64,000 nt of DNA from Medicago truncatula (lineage: Eukaryota; Streptophyta; Magnoliopsida; Fabales; Fabaceae), in the NCBI RefSeq assembly GCF_003473485.1, contig NC_053047.1, forward strand, positions 1,069,001-1,133,000, read 5' to 3'. Numbering within the stretch: position 1 is the first letter of the stretch; each line of letters begins with the position of its first letter. The notes under the pieces were generated by a model. The model did no database searches. It saw nothing but the letters and a program-made list of their open reading frames with translations, and was not told the DNA's origin. A program made the position numbers and the translations under genes. Below, one piece after another: positions 47,460-58,329 of the stretch.

Positions 47460-48074
47460 ATTGTAATAAATAAAGATGTAATCATGTGAAATAATTATTA
47501 AAGAGCAGTGCTATATCTAGCGGCATTTTTCTTCTTGAAATATCCCGAAGTGTATTTTTATGAGCGAAAGAGACAAAACCGCTGCATTTAATTAATTCCG
47601 AATTTTGTGAGATTCAGCCAGTAGTGGTGTGAAATAACTATTGTACTGCTTTCGTAATTCATTCCGGATAAAATCCTTCGCTTTAACTAGCATTTTCCAT
47701 TATTAAATAAAGATAATATGATTATCACATAATTATATTAATGCATTTATAAGCATACATGAGTCTGTTAGATACAATTCTAGGCATACAAATTACATTA
47801 ACCTAATATTTTTTTGTGTTGCTACAATGCCACTCATATTCATGATAAAAACAAAGGTAATTAAGTATCAATATCAATAAATTGTAAAGCATTCATGCAT
47901 TTCTTAACATCCGCCGCTGCTGCAAAGTCACGACCTTCTCTACCGTGTGCCAACCATTACTATACTTGGTCGTTGGACATGTTGCAGCTTTTCTTTCTCT
48001 CTCTTAGGCACTCAATCGTGTGAGAAAGGGATAAATCATATATTTTTTGGTGTGTAATATCTCAATTTTTTGGT
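47460..48074. other. Conserved NCR 3' flank, then unassigned
   Basis: Pieces at 47460-47500 and 47695-47860 (aaataaagataatatgatta, acatgagtctgttagataca, tacaatgccactcatattca) are shared with the flanks of the NCR genes at 57.65-57.83 and 63.29-63.48 kb. Between them is a ~190-bp insertion (about 47505-47695) absent from the sisters. Nothing recognisable after 47860. Confidence 0.7.
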
Positions 48075-48105
48075 GAGCAATCGAGATTTAAAACAATTTA
48101 AATAA

Positions 48106-48550
48106 GGGTTAAACATGTTTTTGGTCCCTATATATATATCAATTTTTCGTTTTAGTCTCTCTAAAATTTTATTTAAACTTTTAGTCCCTAGAAAATTTTC
48201 AATTATTATTTTTGGTCTCTCCTTCAAAGTAAACTCATATGTAGCATTCATATTTTTAAATAAAATATTGCAAAAAAATGTATAATGCTATAAGGATCTC
48301 TCCCAAAAACATGAATTAAATATGATTTTTTATATTTTGGAGGTAAAAAATTATAATTTTTTTGAAGTGATTTTTACAATATTCAATATATTTCTGTAAA
48401 ATTTCATTAGAAAATACAATTATTTACTTAAAAATAGGGACAAACAGTAGTGATTGAAAATTTTATAGGAACTAAAAGTTGAAGGAAAATTTTAAAGACA
48501 CTAAAACGAAAAGCTGACATATTTATAGAGATAAAAAACATAATTAGCCC
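48106..48550. mobile_element. 445-bp foldback MITE with 9-bp target duplication, copy 1
   Basis: Ends gggttaaacatgtttttggt and cataattagccc are inverted relatives. Inner arms carry ttttagtccctagaaaattt and aattttataggaactaaaag. A perfect 9-bp duplication tttaaataa flanks it (48097-48105 and 48551-48559), as for Mutator-like elements. Copy A of the segmental duplication shows the empty site near 11205. Confidence 0.88.
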
Positions 48551-49171
48551 TTTAAATAATAAGAATAAAGCTACTTTAAATTTGGACAGTCTCCATTAGA
48601 TCAGATGGTCAAATCTCTCCTGCATGAAGTTTTAACTATATGCGCAATTCAGATTATTTTAACGCAGTAACTTTAATATTCAACCATTTATGTAACAATA
48701 TTAATCAAACACATAAATTAAGTATTGCAAAAGCTACACTAAATTAATAGTTGATTGGACGATTTCGAACAAGAATTTTCAAAAGAGATTCATTTACCCT
48801 ATAATTTTCTGGAAAAAATATATTCCCGTTGAGTACATAAAAATGCCAAATTTATATTTTCATTAAAAAAAAAATTATATTGTTTATTGAGCACGCTTTA
48901 AAATTGTATCCAAGTATAATTTTTTTATCTATTCAATATAGTTTTGGTATCATGGTTGTCATATCATCTTTTGAATATTTTGCTCTATTCGTTTAGACAT
49001 CCTTGAGGGTTGACAAACTCTTTAGACATTCTTAAACACACAAAAAAAGTATTATAATTATTTTGAAATCAGGTTTAAATTAGTTTATAAACAATCACAT
49101 TCCTCTTTAAACCAAAGTATCTTTTACAAACGAGTGTGATTATTCATACAATACACAAAGTGGACAATAGA

Positions 49172-49473
49172 TGTTAAGAATCATGGAATCATAGGAAGAG
49201 AAGTCATAGATGTAAGCAAGATAGCAAACATAAGAGTACTCATATGGGAGATACTCAAAAGAAACTCATTATAGAATGAATAGATTGATAAAAGATGATG
49301 AATGAGTACAATAGTGTTCCTATATATAGAGATTAGTTTGACTAACTAACTCTAACTAACTTCTAACAAAGCTACTAACTCTAATTTACTTATCAACTAA
49401 CTATAGTTGATCACTAACTCTAATTTAACTACTTTAACTAACTAACTTCACATAACTTCCAAGTATTTTAACA
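49172..49473 (-). mobile_element. 302-bp solo LTR (copia-like or TRIM)
   Basis: Begins TGTTAAGAATC and ends TATTTTAACA, with a perfect 5-bp target duplication ATAGA (49167-49171 and 49474-49478). The middle contains many aactaactct-type repeats. The TATA-like and poly(A)-like composition suggests minus orientation. A recombined fossil, absent from copy A of the segmental duplication. Confidence 0.85.
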
Positions 49474-50684
49474 ATAGATAAAAAAAAACTATGGTGCCAA
49501 CTTGAGTTCATAACTAGTTGTAATTTAATATAGATGTAGTTTTTCTTATGTAAATCATGGACCATGCTGTGGCATGTGGTCACCTACCCAGAGTTCGTTT
49601 AGTTTGCAACTTTAAACAAAAAACAATTCTAATTTTTTTTATTAATGATAGTTAGTTTGAATTGATTGAATGTAACTTTATAGTTTTTTTAAATGTAAAT
49701 CATACATGCTTCTTGCTGGCTCAAGGCTATTTGAAGCAATTTTCAACCTCTTAATTTTTTTTTTTCCTTTATCAAAAAAGTATATTTTCTTATCTCATTA
49801 CAAGAATAAAAAATTGAAAAACAAAACGACTTGAGAATCCAATGGTAAGTGTAGATGTCACGGACCATTACTTAATTAACCCTACTTTTAATAATGGGAC
49901 AAATATGTGTTGACTAGATTATGCAAGCATTCATTAGAAGAAGAAGAAAACAAACTTTGAACTATTCCTCTCTTACTATAGCTATTGGGTTAGGAACTAG
50001 CTAGCAAGTGATGCTCACTTTTTTCTTAGTGTTTGTTTAACTAGTTTTCAACCATCGTTGACCTCACACACTCACAAGAATATCGTCTCAGATTCATAAC
50101 ATTGAAGTTATTCCCACTGTGTTAGTTTATTATAGATCACTTTGAAATTAGTCGTAAGTTTTCTCCTTCCTTTTTCCCATTAAAAACACTCGTAAACAAG
50201 TGTACTTTCTCTCCCCTCCTTCTAAATTCTTCCCTTACTTTACCTCTTCTTTATCATATAATATCATAATGTATTTTTGGATAGGTAATTGGAAACTTTA
50301 GAGAAATAACAAATCAAATACTTCAATTGAAATTCATTTAATTTGAAATTTTTTATCTGGAAAAAATTAATCAAATTCTTCGTTCTTAAACTTTGTTGAA
50401 CAACCCAAGAACATTTGGATGATATTTTAAGTGTTCTTTTCCGGATTAACCAATGGTTTTGGTTTCGAATTCAACCATGAAAATGCAGCAATGTTAAATC
50501 TTTAGAGAGGAGAGTTTTAATATCTATTGTAGTTCTATCATATTTGAGGGATTAACCTCTGGAATTGCGCGCAGAAGATACTTGGATCATAAAAAAACTT
50601 CAATAAGCTATTATGTAATTTTAAATGTTACTGTATAAATATATAATTAACGGTGATCCAAGACAAGGATTTTAAAAGATCAGC

Positions 50685-51027
50685 TAAATTACACTCATTG
50701 TCCTTTGGATTTTTGCAGTCCATTTTCATCCCTTAAGTCAAAAAAAAAATCAACATTTTGGCTACTTAATTTATTTTTTGTTTTATTTTTTTGTCTCTTA
50801 ATTAGTCACAAATGTTTGGCAAATCTTCATCATATTTTTGGATTTTTTTCATTTTTAATAAAAATATATTTTTAAAAATAAAATTATGTATTTTTTAATA
50901 AAAAACGAGAAAAAAGATGTATATGTGCTTTTAAGAGAGATAAAAGACCTAAACAGGAAAAAATAAAGATAAAAGATCAAAGTGTTACAAATAAATAAGA
51001 TAAAGGACCCCTAATGTAATTTTGCCT
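50685..51027. mobile_element. MITE at the edge of segmental duplication copy B
   Basis: The left end (aaattacactcattgtcctt) and right end (aaaggacccctaatgtaatt) are inverted relatives around a T- then A-rich centre. The left half also occurs at 14185-14260, where a LINE remnant cuts it off. Confidence 0.6.
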
Positions 51028-51224
51028 TAATTATATTTAGGTGTTCAATCTTAATTAATTTACACTACAAGACTGGCTTAGAACAATTAAAAATTCACAT
51101 TAAATTTCTTTCATTTGAATGTCCTTAAATTTATCAGTTACATTCATACAATTTCTTCTTCCCATTTTGATTGTTCAATTTTATCGTTCCAAACTGCCGT
51201 ATTTTTCAATTTTCGTGAAAGCTA

Positions 51225-51600
51225 ATTTTCGATGGACCTTCAGTGCAACCCAAATCCGGTTTTACTCCCCAAGATTTACACAACTACGTGTCTGAACTCG
51301 GACACTCGAGGCCTGAACACGACGGAGTTTCACAAACAATGCCCAGAGAGTAATGGTAGAAGAACAAGGGATAGGAAGATAATTTATATTGAATATATAT
51401 ATATATATGTAATGCAAGTTGCACAGACTAGATGTATAGCCTCATATTTCCGTTGCAGGATTTATCAACAATATAAAAGGCATTAATGATAATGAAAACT
51501 AACGATGGATTGAATGTTTGGTTTTTCTTCTTCTTTCTGTAACGTTCTGGCAATGGAGATTTAAGGAGACAAATAGTGGTACTTGATTGTCATTATACTC
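51225..51600. repeat. Left member of a direct-repeat pair (partner 54968-55345)
   Basis: Shared blocks include gcaacccaaatccggtttt, cactcgaggcctgaacacga, atgcaagttgcacagact and gatttaa.gagaca. The pair brackets about 3.4 kb without genes. It could be the terminal repeats of a non-autonomous LTR fossil, or a local duplication; I cannot define termini or a target duplication. Confidence 0.6.
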
Positions 51601-54600
51601 ACAATCCCCCACTAATGGTAATCAAAGAAAGACAATGATAATGAATAGAAATTTGGACATGGAAAATAATAGAACACTCGGTAAGGAAAGGTTTTTTCAT
51701 GCTTAAGTGTTAATGTCACGAGGATTGAATGAACACGTAGTAAAATGAGCATCTTAAATCTATAAAGTAAAAATACTCTTGAACTTAATAGATTTTAGAT
51801 GAGACTCTCACAATACGCACTTTTACCTTTAAAATTATGATAGCTCTGCAATAATTAATTCTGTCATACTTAAGACCTTTATCACCATGGATCGCTCATG
51901 AGTCCTCTAGAAAGATTGCCCAAGTCTTTTATAGAAGGTGGTCTAAGCCTTCACACTCAAGTAGATAAATTCATCAAGTGTCTCTCAAAAACACCGCCAT
52001 AAAAGGCTATGAATTTATTAAGAACATAAAAAAATGTACAACCTCAAATTTAACAAGCGGCAAGTCCATCAAGTCCGTCTCGTAAGGACCACCCAAAAAT
52101 TAGGGCTATGAACTCATTTAAGAGCTAAAAGCTCAACCTAACATTAAGCACTACCACACGCCATAGGGATAAAAAAATGTAGTGCATATAGGAGTATTCA
52201 TATGACTTCGTTTGACCTCGAATTGGATATCCACGATATTTTCCCCCACTCAAGGCTTTAAATTCATCCCCCTCGATGTATCCAAGACAACTTTCCTGGA
52301 TAATCCTTTCACAAAAGATCATAAATTATTTCATTTTTCTTCCTTTTCTCACTTTTCTCTTATAGTGAGATAATATTATTTTTAATTCCTTTCACAAAAG
52401 CATTTATGTCGTCTCTCATAGACACTATTATTAGTCACATAGGTTATAGATTGTGATCACAAAATATTTAAAAGGTGTGGTTCTCCTCAATAAATGTATC
52501 TCGTTCACACCGAGTCTTTCAACTATTATGCTTCTTGACCTGCAAATTCAAAGGGTGAGAATTTTGATTCCATTAGTAAATTTGACTATGCATAGTTCGC
52601 TTATTTATTTTCAAAGAGATGTCACATCATCATAAGATAAAGGGTTAGAGATATTTTTGGTTCCTAAAAATATGTCAATTTTTCGTTTTAGTCCCTTTAA
52701 AAAATTTCTTCGACTTTTAGTCCCAAAAATTTTACATCTTCACTTTTGGTCCCTACTTTAAAGTAAACTCATATGTAGAATTATTATTTTTTAATAAAAT
52801 TTTACAGAAAAATTTAAAATAATATAAGAACCTCTCCAAAATAAAAAATTAAAACATACAAAATTTGATTTTAAAAATAGAGACCAAAAGTAATGATTGA
52901 AAATTTTGTAGGGACTAAAAGTTGAAGGAAAATTTTAGCGGAACTAAAACGAAAATTTAGTATATTTATAGGGATAAAAAACATATTTAACCATATGATA
53001 AATAAGTACTTGACAATGGAACCTACCTCGTCTTTATTTGAGATCCAATTTACACTATTCAATTCTTCTAAGATCAACTATTAGAAGAACATGATATCCA
53101 GACAACAACATCATTTGAATAGATTAGAAAAAATAATTGATCATTTAAATGATCATCGTTGAGATTATGAATTCATACACTTCATCTATTCATCATATAC
53201 CACATGCAATATAGTATAATTCATAAAATCCATAACACAATCAATTATCTCACACACAAATTGAGAGACTATCTTTTAAAATTCCACTTGTTATTCATGA
53301 GATTACTAGCATAAGGCGAATGACCGTCCCTATGAAATAGGAGGCTCGGTTCTCTATTTAAAATAGGCCTCTAATAAAATAAAAACGCAATTTTTTTATG
53401 TAGCTAAGCTTTATTAAAAAATTAGAATCAAAAGAGCTTCTAAACATGAAACGAAATACAAAAAAATTAAGTGAAAGAGATGTAGAATTTACTAACGGTG
53501 TCATTTGGATTTGTCACTTATCCGTTTTGGGAAAGGGGAAAACGAATGGTTTATGTGAAAAAGAAATGATTGTTGTGATTCTTTCATGAAATAGCTTTTT
53601 AAATTGACTGATTTAGTCATTATACCAATTGGTAGTGGTTTGATAGTACCAAATTTATGTCCAGATAGGAGAACTAAAGTCTAGAAAAAACTCAAACATG
53701 CAAAGAAGTAACATATATAGTTTTTATTTAAGTGGGGGTGGGTATTAGAGTTAATTTTTTCGGAGGCCCATAAATTTTGAAGGCCCGACTTAATTGAGCA
53801 CCTTGCACTCCCTCAAGGTCGGACATGTTAAGGTGTATTCACTAATTTCAAACCATATTTACCATGGAACTTAGTTCACATTTAATACCTTATTTTTATT
53901 TTAAATAATAATAAAATAGCATTGGTTAACCCAAACATGCTCATGGAAAGTAAAATTATCTTAATCATAGCTTTTTATTCATATTTATCAACATCTTCTA
54001 CTCTTACTAAAACAGGAAAATTATACATTCTATGTCCACAAGAATTTTTTCCCTTCTTCTAATCCTTCTACTTTCCCTTGTTTCAAAAGTTTGGCGCACA
54101 TTAAAAAATAACAAGAGTAAAAGTAGAATAAACATCATTCACAAAATTGTTTTTGTTCTTCTTATAACCCCCACTTTTAAGTAATTTAACGTTAAGAGAA
54201 TGACCCTCCCACTCTTATAATTTTATTTTATTTTTCACAGGTCTTTCCCCTCAACATGCATGTAACATAAAGTTAAACATGAATTATATATAACCATATG
54301 AATTCATCAACAATACAATCAACTCAAAAAGTTTCTAGCTTGTTAATTATACAATAAAATTTACTACTTTGCAAGTTTATTAAAACATGCATACTCCAAA
54401 GATAATAGGATATTTATGGATATATAGAAACATATCAATAATCACATACATAAATTTATTTTGATTTTTAGCTATCATTGTATATTTAAAGAATCAAACT
54501 TTCATAGACACATCTCAAATTATAGTCAAACTATCACCACATAGAAATTTCAATTTGTATTTTCTTGCAATTTATCACCAAGCCAAAACATATTTATATA

Positions 54601-54967
54601 ATTTCCGGCAATCATGGACATAAAAATTCTTTTATCATTAGATTAAAAAAATATCTACATACATGTCCTTGAGTTTAAGACACTTACTTGTATTTTAAGC
54701 TCATCTTTTTACCTCAAATTAGATGATGATTTATTTGAACTCTCACATGCCCCTTCTTTAACATCCAATTGATGAGGGCACCGAGTGATCCTTTCCATGC
54801 AATTCGAACGAACATGATACATAGAAAAATCACAAAGTCGATATTACCAAATATGATTAAATAAATAAATTTGCTTTCAGATTGTTGGAAATATTAAGAG
54901 TAAAATATAATAGATTTTGAATAGATAGGAAAGATAGAAGAGAGTTGTTGTGCCGTGACAAAAGTCA
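51601..54967. other. Gene-free interval between the direct repeats
   Basis: 3.4 kb of AT-rich sequence with stop-rich frames. Two near-copies of a ggctatgaa-type phrase (around 52005 and 52105) are minor internal repeats. It contains one MITE (52641-52992). Nothing else recognised. Confidence 0.5.
52641..52992. mobile_element. Foldback MITE, same family as 48106-48550
   Basis: Shares tcaatttttcgttttagtc, aaagtaaactcatatgtag and gactaaaagttgaaggaaaa with the 48-kb copy. It is about 90 bp shorter because of a smaller centre. Flanked by ataagataa (52632-52640) and atatgataa (52993-53001), a 9-bp target duplication with one mismatch. Confidence 0.82.
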
Positions 54968-55345
54968 CTGTCCTGAAAGCAAATTTTCGGTGGATCTCCG
55001 GGTGCAACCCAAATCCGGTTTTGCTCCCTAAGGTTTACACAACTGCGTGTGTGAACTCGTGCACTCGAGGCCTGAACACGATGGAGCTTCACAAACAATG
55101 CTCAATAATGGTACAAGAACAATGGAAAGGAAGATAGTTTAATAGACAACACGATGAACTGATTTCCATCCTCCACTGTCTACTACTCTTAATTCTCTTA
55201 TATTGAATATATATATATGATGCAAGTTGCACAGACTGATGGATTGAATGTTTGGTTTTTCTTCTTCTTTTTGTAACGTTCGGGTAATGGAGATTTAACG
55301 AGACAATTAATAGTGGTATTTGATTGTCATTATACTCACAACCAT
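54968..55345. repeat. Right member of the direct-repeat pair (partner 51225-51600)
   Basis: As the left member but with about 45 extra bases around 55140-55195. Ends near gattgtcattatactcacaa in both copies. Confidence 0.6.
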
Positions 55346-56380
55346 TGCTCATTGGATCAGTAGTATCATGAGTACTTGCTCAAGTAGAGAATTTCGGTTT
55401 TAATTGATGCTTGCTTGCTTAATTAGGTTCCAAAGGTAAATATTGCTTTTGTTGGAGAAGTGATGTAGGAGAATGAGGGGTGTGAATGGAGTTTATGGTT
55501 TAAATTTTTAACAAGTAAATATGGGGTGGATGGGGTTTTTTATAGGGTGTAATCTAGATTCATCTTGGTGGAAAAACTAATGTTGAGTACAGATAGTGGT
55601 GGTGTTCCTGGTAGTTGGTTTTCTAACCGCATGCCAAAAGTAGTTGGAAATGGTATATATACTTTATTTTGGTTTGATTTGTGGGTGATCAGAGAAATTT
55701 TTATGGATACTCAAGCAATCTTTTTAGTTTATTTATCAATTAATAAACAAGCATTTGTGGAAGATATGTTGAATGTGAGTGGAGGTTTAGGCTACATGGA
55801 CCGGAGGTTGCATAAAAATATTTTCATTTGGGAGGATAATTTAGTGGGAGAATGTAGAGATTCTTTGGCTAACATCTCTTTGCATTAAAATGTTAAAAAA
55901 TGCTTGGATTTGGAATTAAAATCTAGGTGAAGGATACTCTCTCAAAGAAGCATACCATCAACATTAATGATTGATTAGAAACAAGGGGTAATCTACTCAA
56001 GCATGGCTTTAATCAATTGGAGTATTGTTTGTGTGTCAACGAATGTGTATTTAATGAGAGCGCACAACATCTTGTTTTTTGTTCTTTATTTTATGGAAGG
56101 TTTAGACGAAAGTAGTTGGTGGTTGGGTTTATGGTGTTTTATCAAAAATAATAGCTTGGTACATGAAAAGAAATTTCTTGGTCTGGTATCAAGTGGTAGA
56201 CAGATGCGTAAATGCATCAAATCCATTTAATTATCTTGCATTTAGTCTAGAGATTCATAAATAAATTGTTTTTTTGACGACATAAAATTAATGAAAGGAA
56301 CAATCATTGATATGGTAAAACTCTTATCTTGAGCATTGATTAAATCCAAGAAGAATGACTTTTATTTATATTAGAGATGT
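55345..56380 (+). mobile_element. LINE reverse-transcriptase C-terminal half, degenerate
   Basis: Reads LGSKGKYCFCW, then GVPGSWFSNRMPKVVGNGI, TLFWFDLWV, and later DMLNVSGGLGYMDRRL. WIWN, YSLKEAYHQH and a zf-RVT region (ECVF, SAQHLVF) follow. The order matches the region after the RT palm in plant L1-type LINEs. Several frame breaks. The sister remnant at 58330-60440 is split by extra sequence, while this one is continuous. Confidence 0.78.
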
Positions 56381-56748
56381 CAAGATAAGAGTATCCTTCA
56401 CCTAGACTAAATGCAAGATAATACTTAAAATAAAAGTCATTCTTCTTAGATTTAATCAATTTAGAGGCATTCTAAAAGAAAATGGGTATAAATAAATAAA
56501 TTGATTTTCCCTTTACCATTCATTTAAGTTATAAATATGTTCAAAATATGAAAAGAGTTTTAAAAGTCATTCTTCTTGGATTTTATCTTTCCATTTAAAA
56601 AACAAAAAAAAAAAACATTCCCTTTGCCCAAAAATAAAAAGTATTCTCTTTTAAATTTTAACTCGTTTCTATCGTGAAAAGCCAAAAATAGGGGAAAATG
56701 AAAAGCCAAAAATAGGGGAAAATGAAAATGGATAAATAATAATAATAA
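56381..56748. other. Mixed remnants upstream of the 57-kb NCR gene
   Basis: At 56390-56460 an inverted scrap of the LINE piece appears. At 56680-56735, two tandem copies of gaaaagccaaaaatagggga lie where the RNase H fragment meets the NCR upstream region in the other modules (16375-16410, 62675-62710). So the RNase H fragment was once here too and has been lost. Confidence 0.55.
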
Positions 56749-57158
56749 GGCAAGTTCTATGGTACACCCAACAGTTTGACTGTATTGGTACACAAAATCT
56801 TTAAATTAATAGTTAAATGAGTTATTTTTTGTAGAAAAAAATTATTTTCTATCACCTATAATTATAATAACTAAATCTTATTTACCAAAAACGTCAACGC
56901 AATAAAATTTAATTTTTCTGAATTCTTATTACTCATAATAGAGAATTTTGAGTATTTTTTACAATAAAATGTAAAAAAATTAGTATGATTTTTATAAAAA
57001 ATGAAATGATGTTTTTTTTTTCATATAAAATGATATTTTCTAAAATATATATGTCAACAAACACCTATTTTCCTCATAAAAATTATAGTTAATTTATAAA
57101 AATTATAAGCGAGAGTACCGGTACACCGTAATTTACGGGTGTACCATAGAAGTCCCCT
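56749..57158. mobile_element. 410-bp foldback MITE upstream of the 57-kb NCR gene
   Basis: The left end (ggcaagttctatggtacacc) and right end (gggtgtaccatagaagtccc) are inverted. Flanked by aataataa-type repeats that obscure the target duplication. Absent at the equivalent place at 62.73 kb. It lies about 210 bp from the NCR start codon, just outside the conserved promoter block. Confidence 0.8.
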
Positions 57159-57164
57159 AATAAT

Positions 57165-57368
57165 AATAGTGAAGTTTGTATAAGAAATGCGACAAATTAA
57201 ATGCACGAAAAGACAAACATGGCACATGGATGCAATCAAGAGATATTTAACCATTTTATGGTGTCTAATGATTATCCCTTAAAAAGGAGTATTTGCCAAT
57301 ATATAAGTGCTAAAACCTAGGAAATGATCAAACAATTTTCTATTTATTACATTTAAAGGAGAAGAAAC
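57165..57368 (+). promoter_or_regulatory. Promoter of the 57-kb NCR gene
   Basis: Contains gcacgaaaagacaaacatgg (57201-57220), caatcaagagatatttaacc (57232-57251) and a TATA box atataagtg at 57301, about 68 bp before the ATG. Same layout as at 47 and 63 kb. Confidence 0.75.
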
Positions 57369-57654
57369 ATGACTACATTTCTCAAAGTTGCTTATATTAT
57401 GATCATATGTGTCTTTGTGCTTCACCTTGCAGCCCAAGTTGATTCACGTACATTTTTTTATCCTCTCAATTTTTATTCTTTATTTTATACACAATTTTTC
57501 ATCTCCTTGTTGACACTAATTATTTATGGTTTACATTGTAGAAAAAAGATTACATGGATGCAAGGAAGACAGAGATTGTGATAACATCTGCTCCGTACAT
57601 GCTGTTACAAAGTGCATTGGGAATATGTGTCGCTGCTTAGCCAATGTAAAATAA
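57369..57654 (+). CDS. NCR peptide, 63 aa, two exons
   Basis: Exons 57369-57447 and 57542-57654; phase-1 intron of 94 bp (gtacat...ttgtag). The signal peptide is MTTFLKVAYIMIICVFVLHL, then AAQ. Exon 2 gives GCKEDRDCDNICSVHAVTKC and then IGNMCRC: C-x5-C-x3-C-x8-C-x4-C-x-C. The mature part has seven Lys/Arg against five Asp/Glu, so it is weakly cationic. This is the only family member here with more basic than acidic residues. Frame, splice sites, promoter and AATAAA (57664) are all intact. It should be secreted to the symbiosome like other NCR peptides. Confidence 0.92.
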
Positions 57655-58329
57655 ATGAATTGTAATAAAATAAAGATGTAATCATGTGAAATAATTATTA
57701 AATAAAGATAACATGATTATCACATAATTATATTCATTCAAGCATTTATAAGCATACATGAGTCTATTAGATACAAATTACATTAACCTAATACATTTTT
57801 GTGTGGCTACGATGCCACTCATTTTCGTTATCCAATTTTCCATTTTTTTTTTAAACGCTGACATGTATTAAAAATGATGTGATGGCAAGCCCTTGTTGGA
57901 TTCGAAAAAATATATTTTTATTAAAATAACAAAAATCCCAAATTAATAAAATTGGGTATTCTTCTTTCCCTTTAAATTTATGGGTTTCAAACCCAGAAAT
58001 TGCATCCCCCCTCCCCTTTCTGAACTCGAGCTTTACTAACAAAAAATAGCCTCAATTTAAAGCAACGATTTGTGAAAAGCAATATGATAATCTTATTTTT
58101 TTAATAAATCTCAACTCTTTCTTGACCTCTCTCTATCATGGGTTATTGTTGCTGACCAATCTTCAACCAAAGCTATAACAAAAAAACTCAATTCATCTTC
58201 ATCTCCTTGCTTCGTTGTAGGTTTTTTGTTATGTATTTGGTTGGTAACAAAGACAATTTTTTTTTTTATTAATTTGTTTTAAAATAAATTCAAATATTAA
58301 ATAAATTGTAGTCACTGATACCAAAACTC
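57655..58329. other. NCR 3' flank and unassigned sequence
   Basis: 57655-57840 matches the 3' flanks at 47.7-47.86 and 63.29-63.48 kb. From 57840 to 58329 I see no gene or element with definable ends. Confidence 0.5.

Larger units (their letters stand above)
48075..50735. repeat. Segmental duplication, copy B (partner 11195-14245)
   Basis: Collinear with copy A through gattggacgatttcgaacaa (about 48754), aaactatggtgccaac (about 49487), ggttaggaactagctagc (about 49988) and tatcataatgtatttttgga (50262). No gene. Interrupted by a MITE and a solo LTR absent from copy A. Confidence 0.85.
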
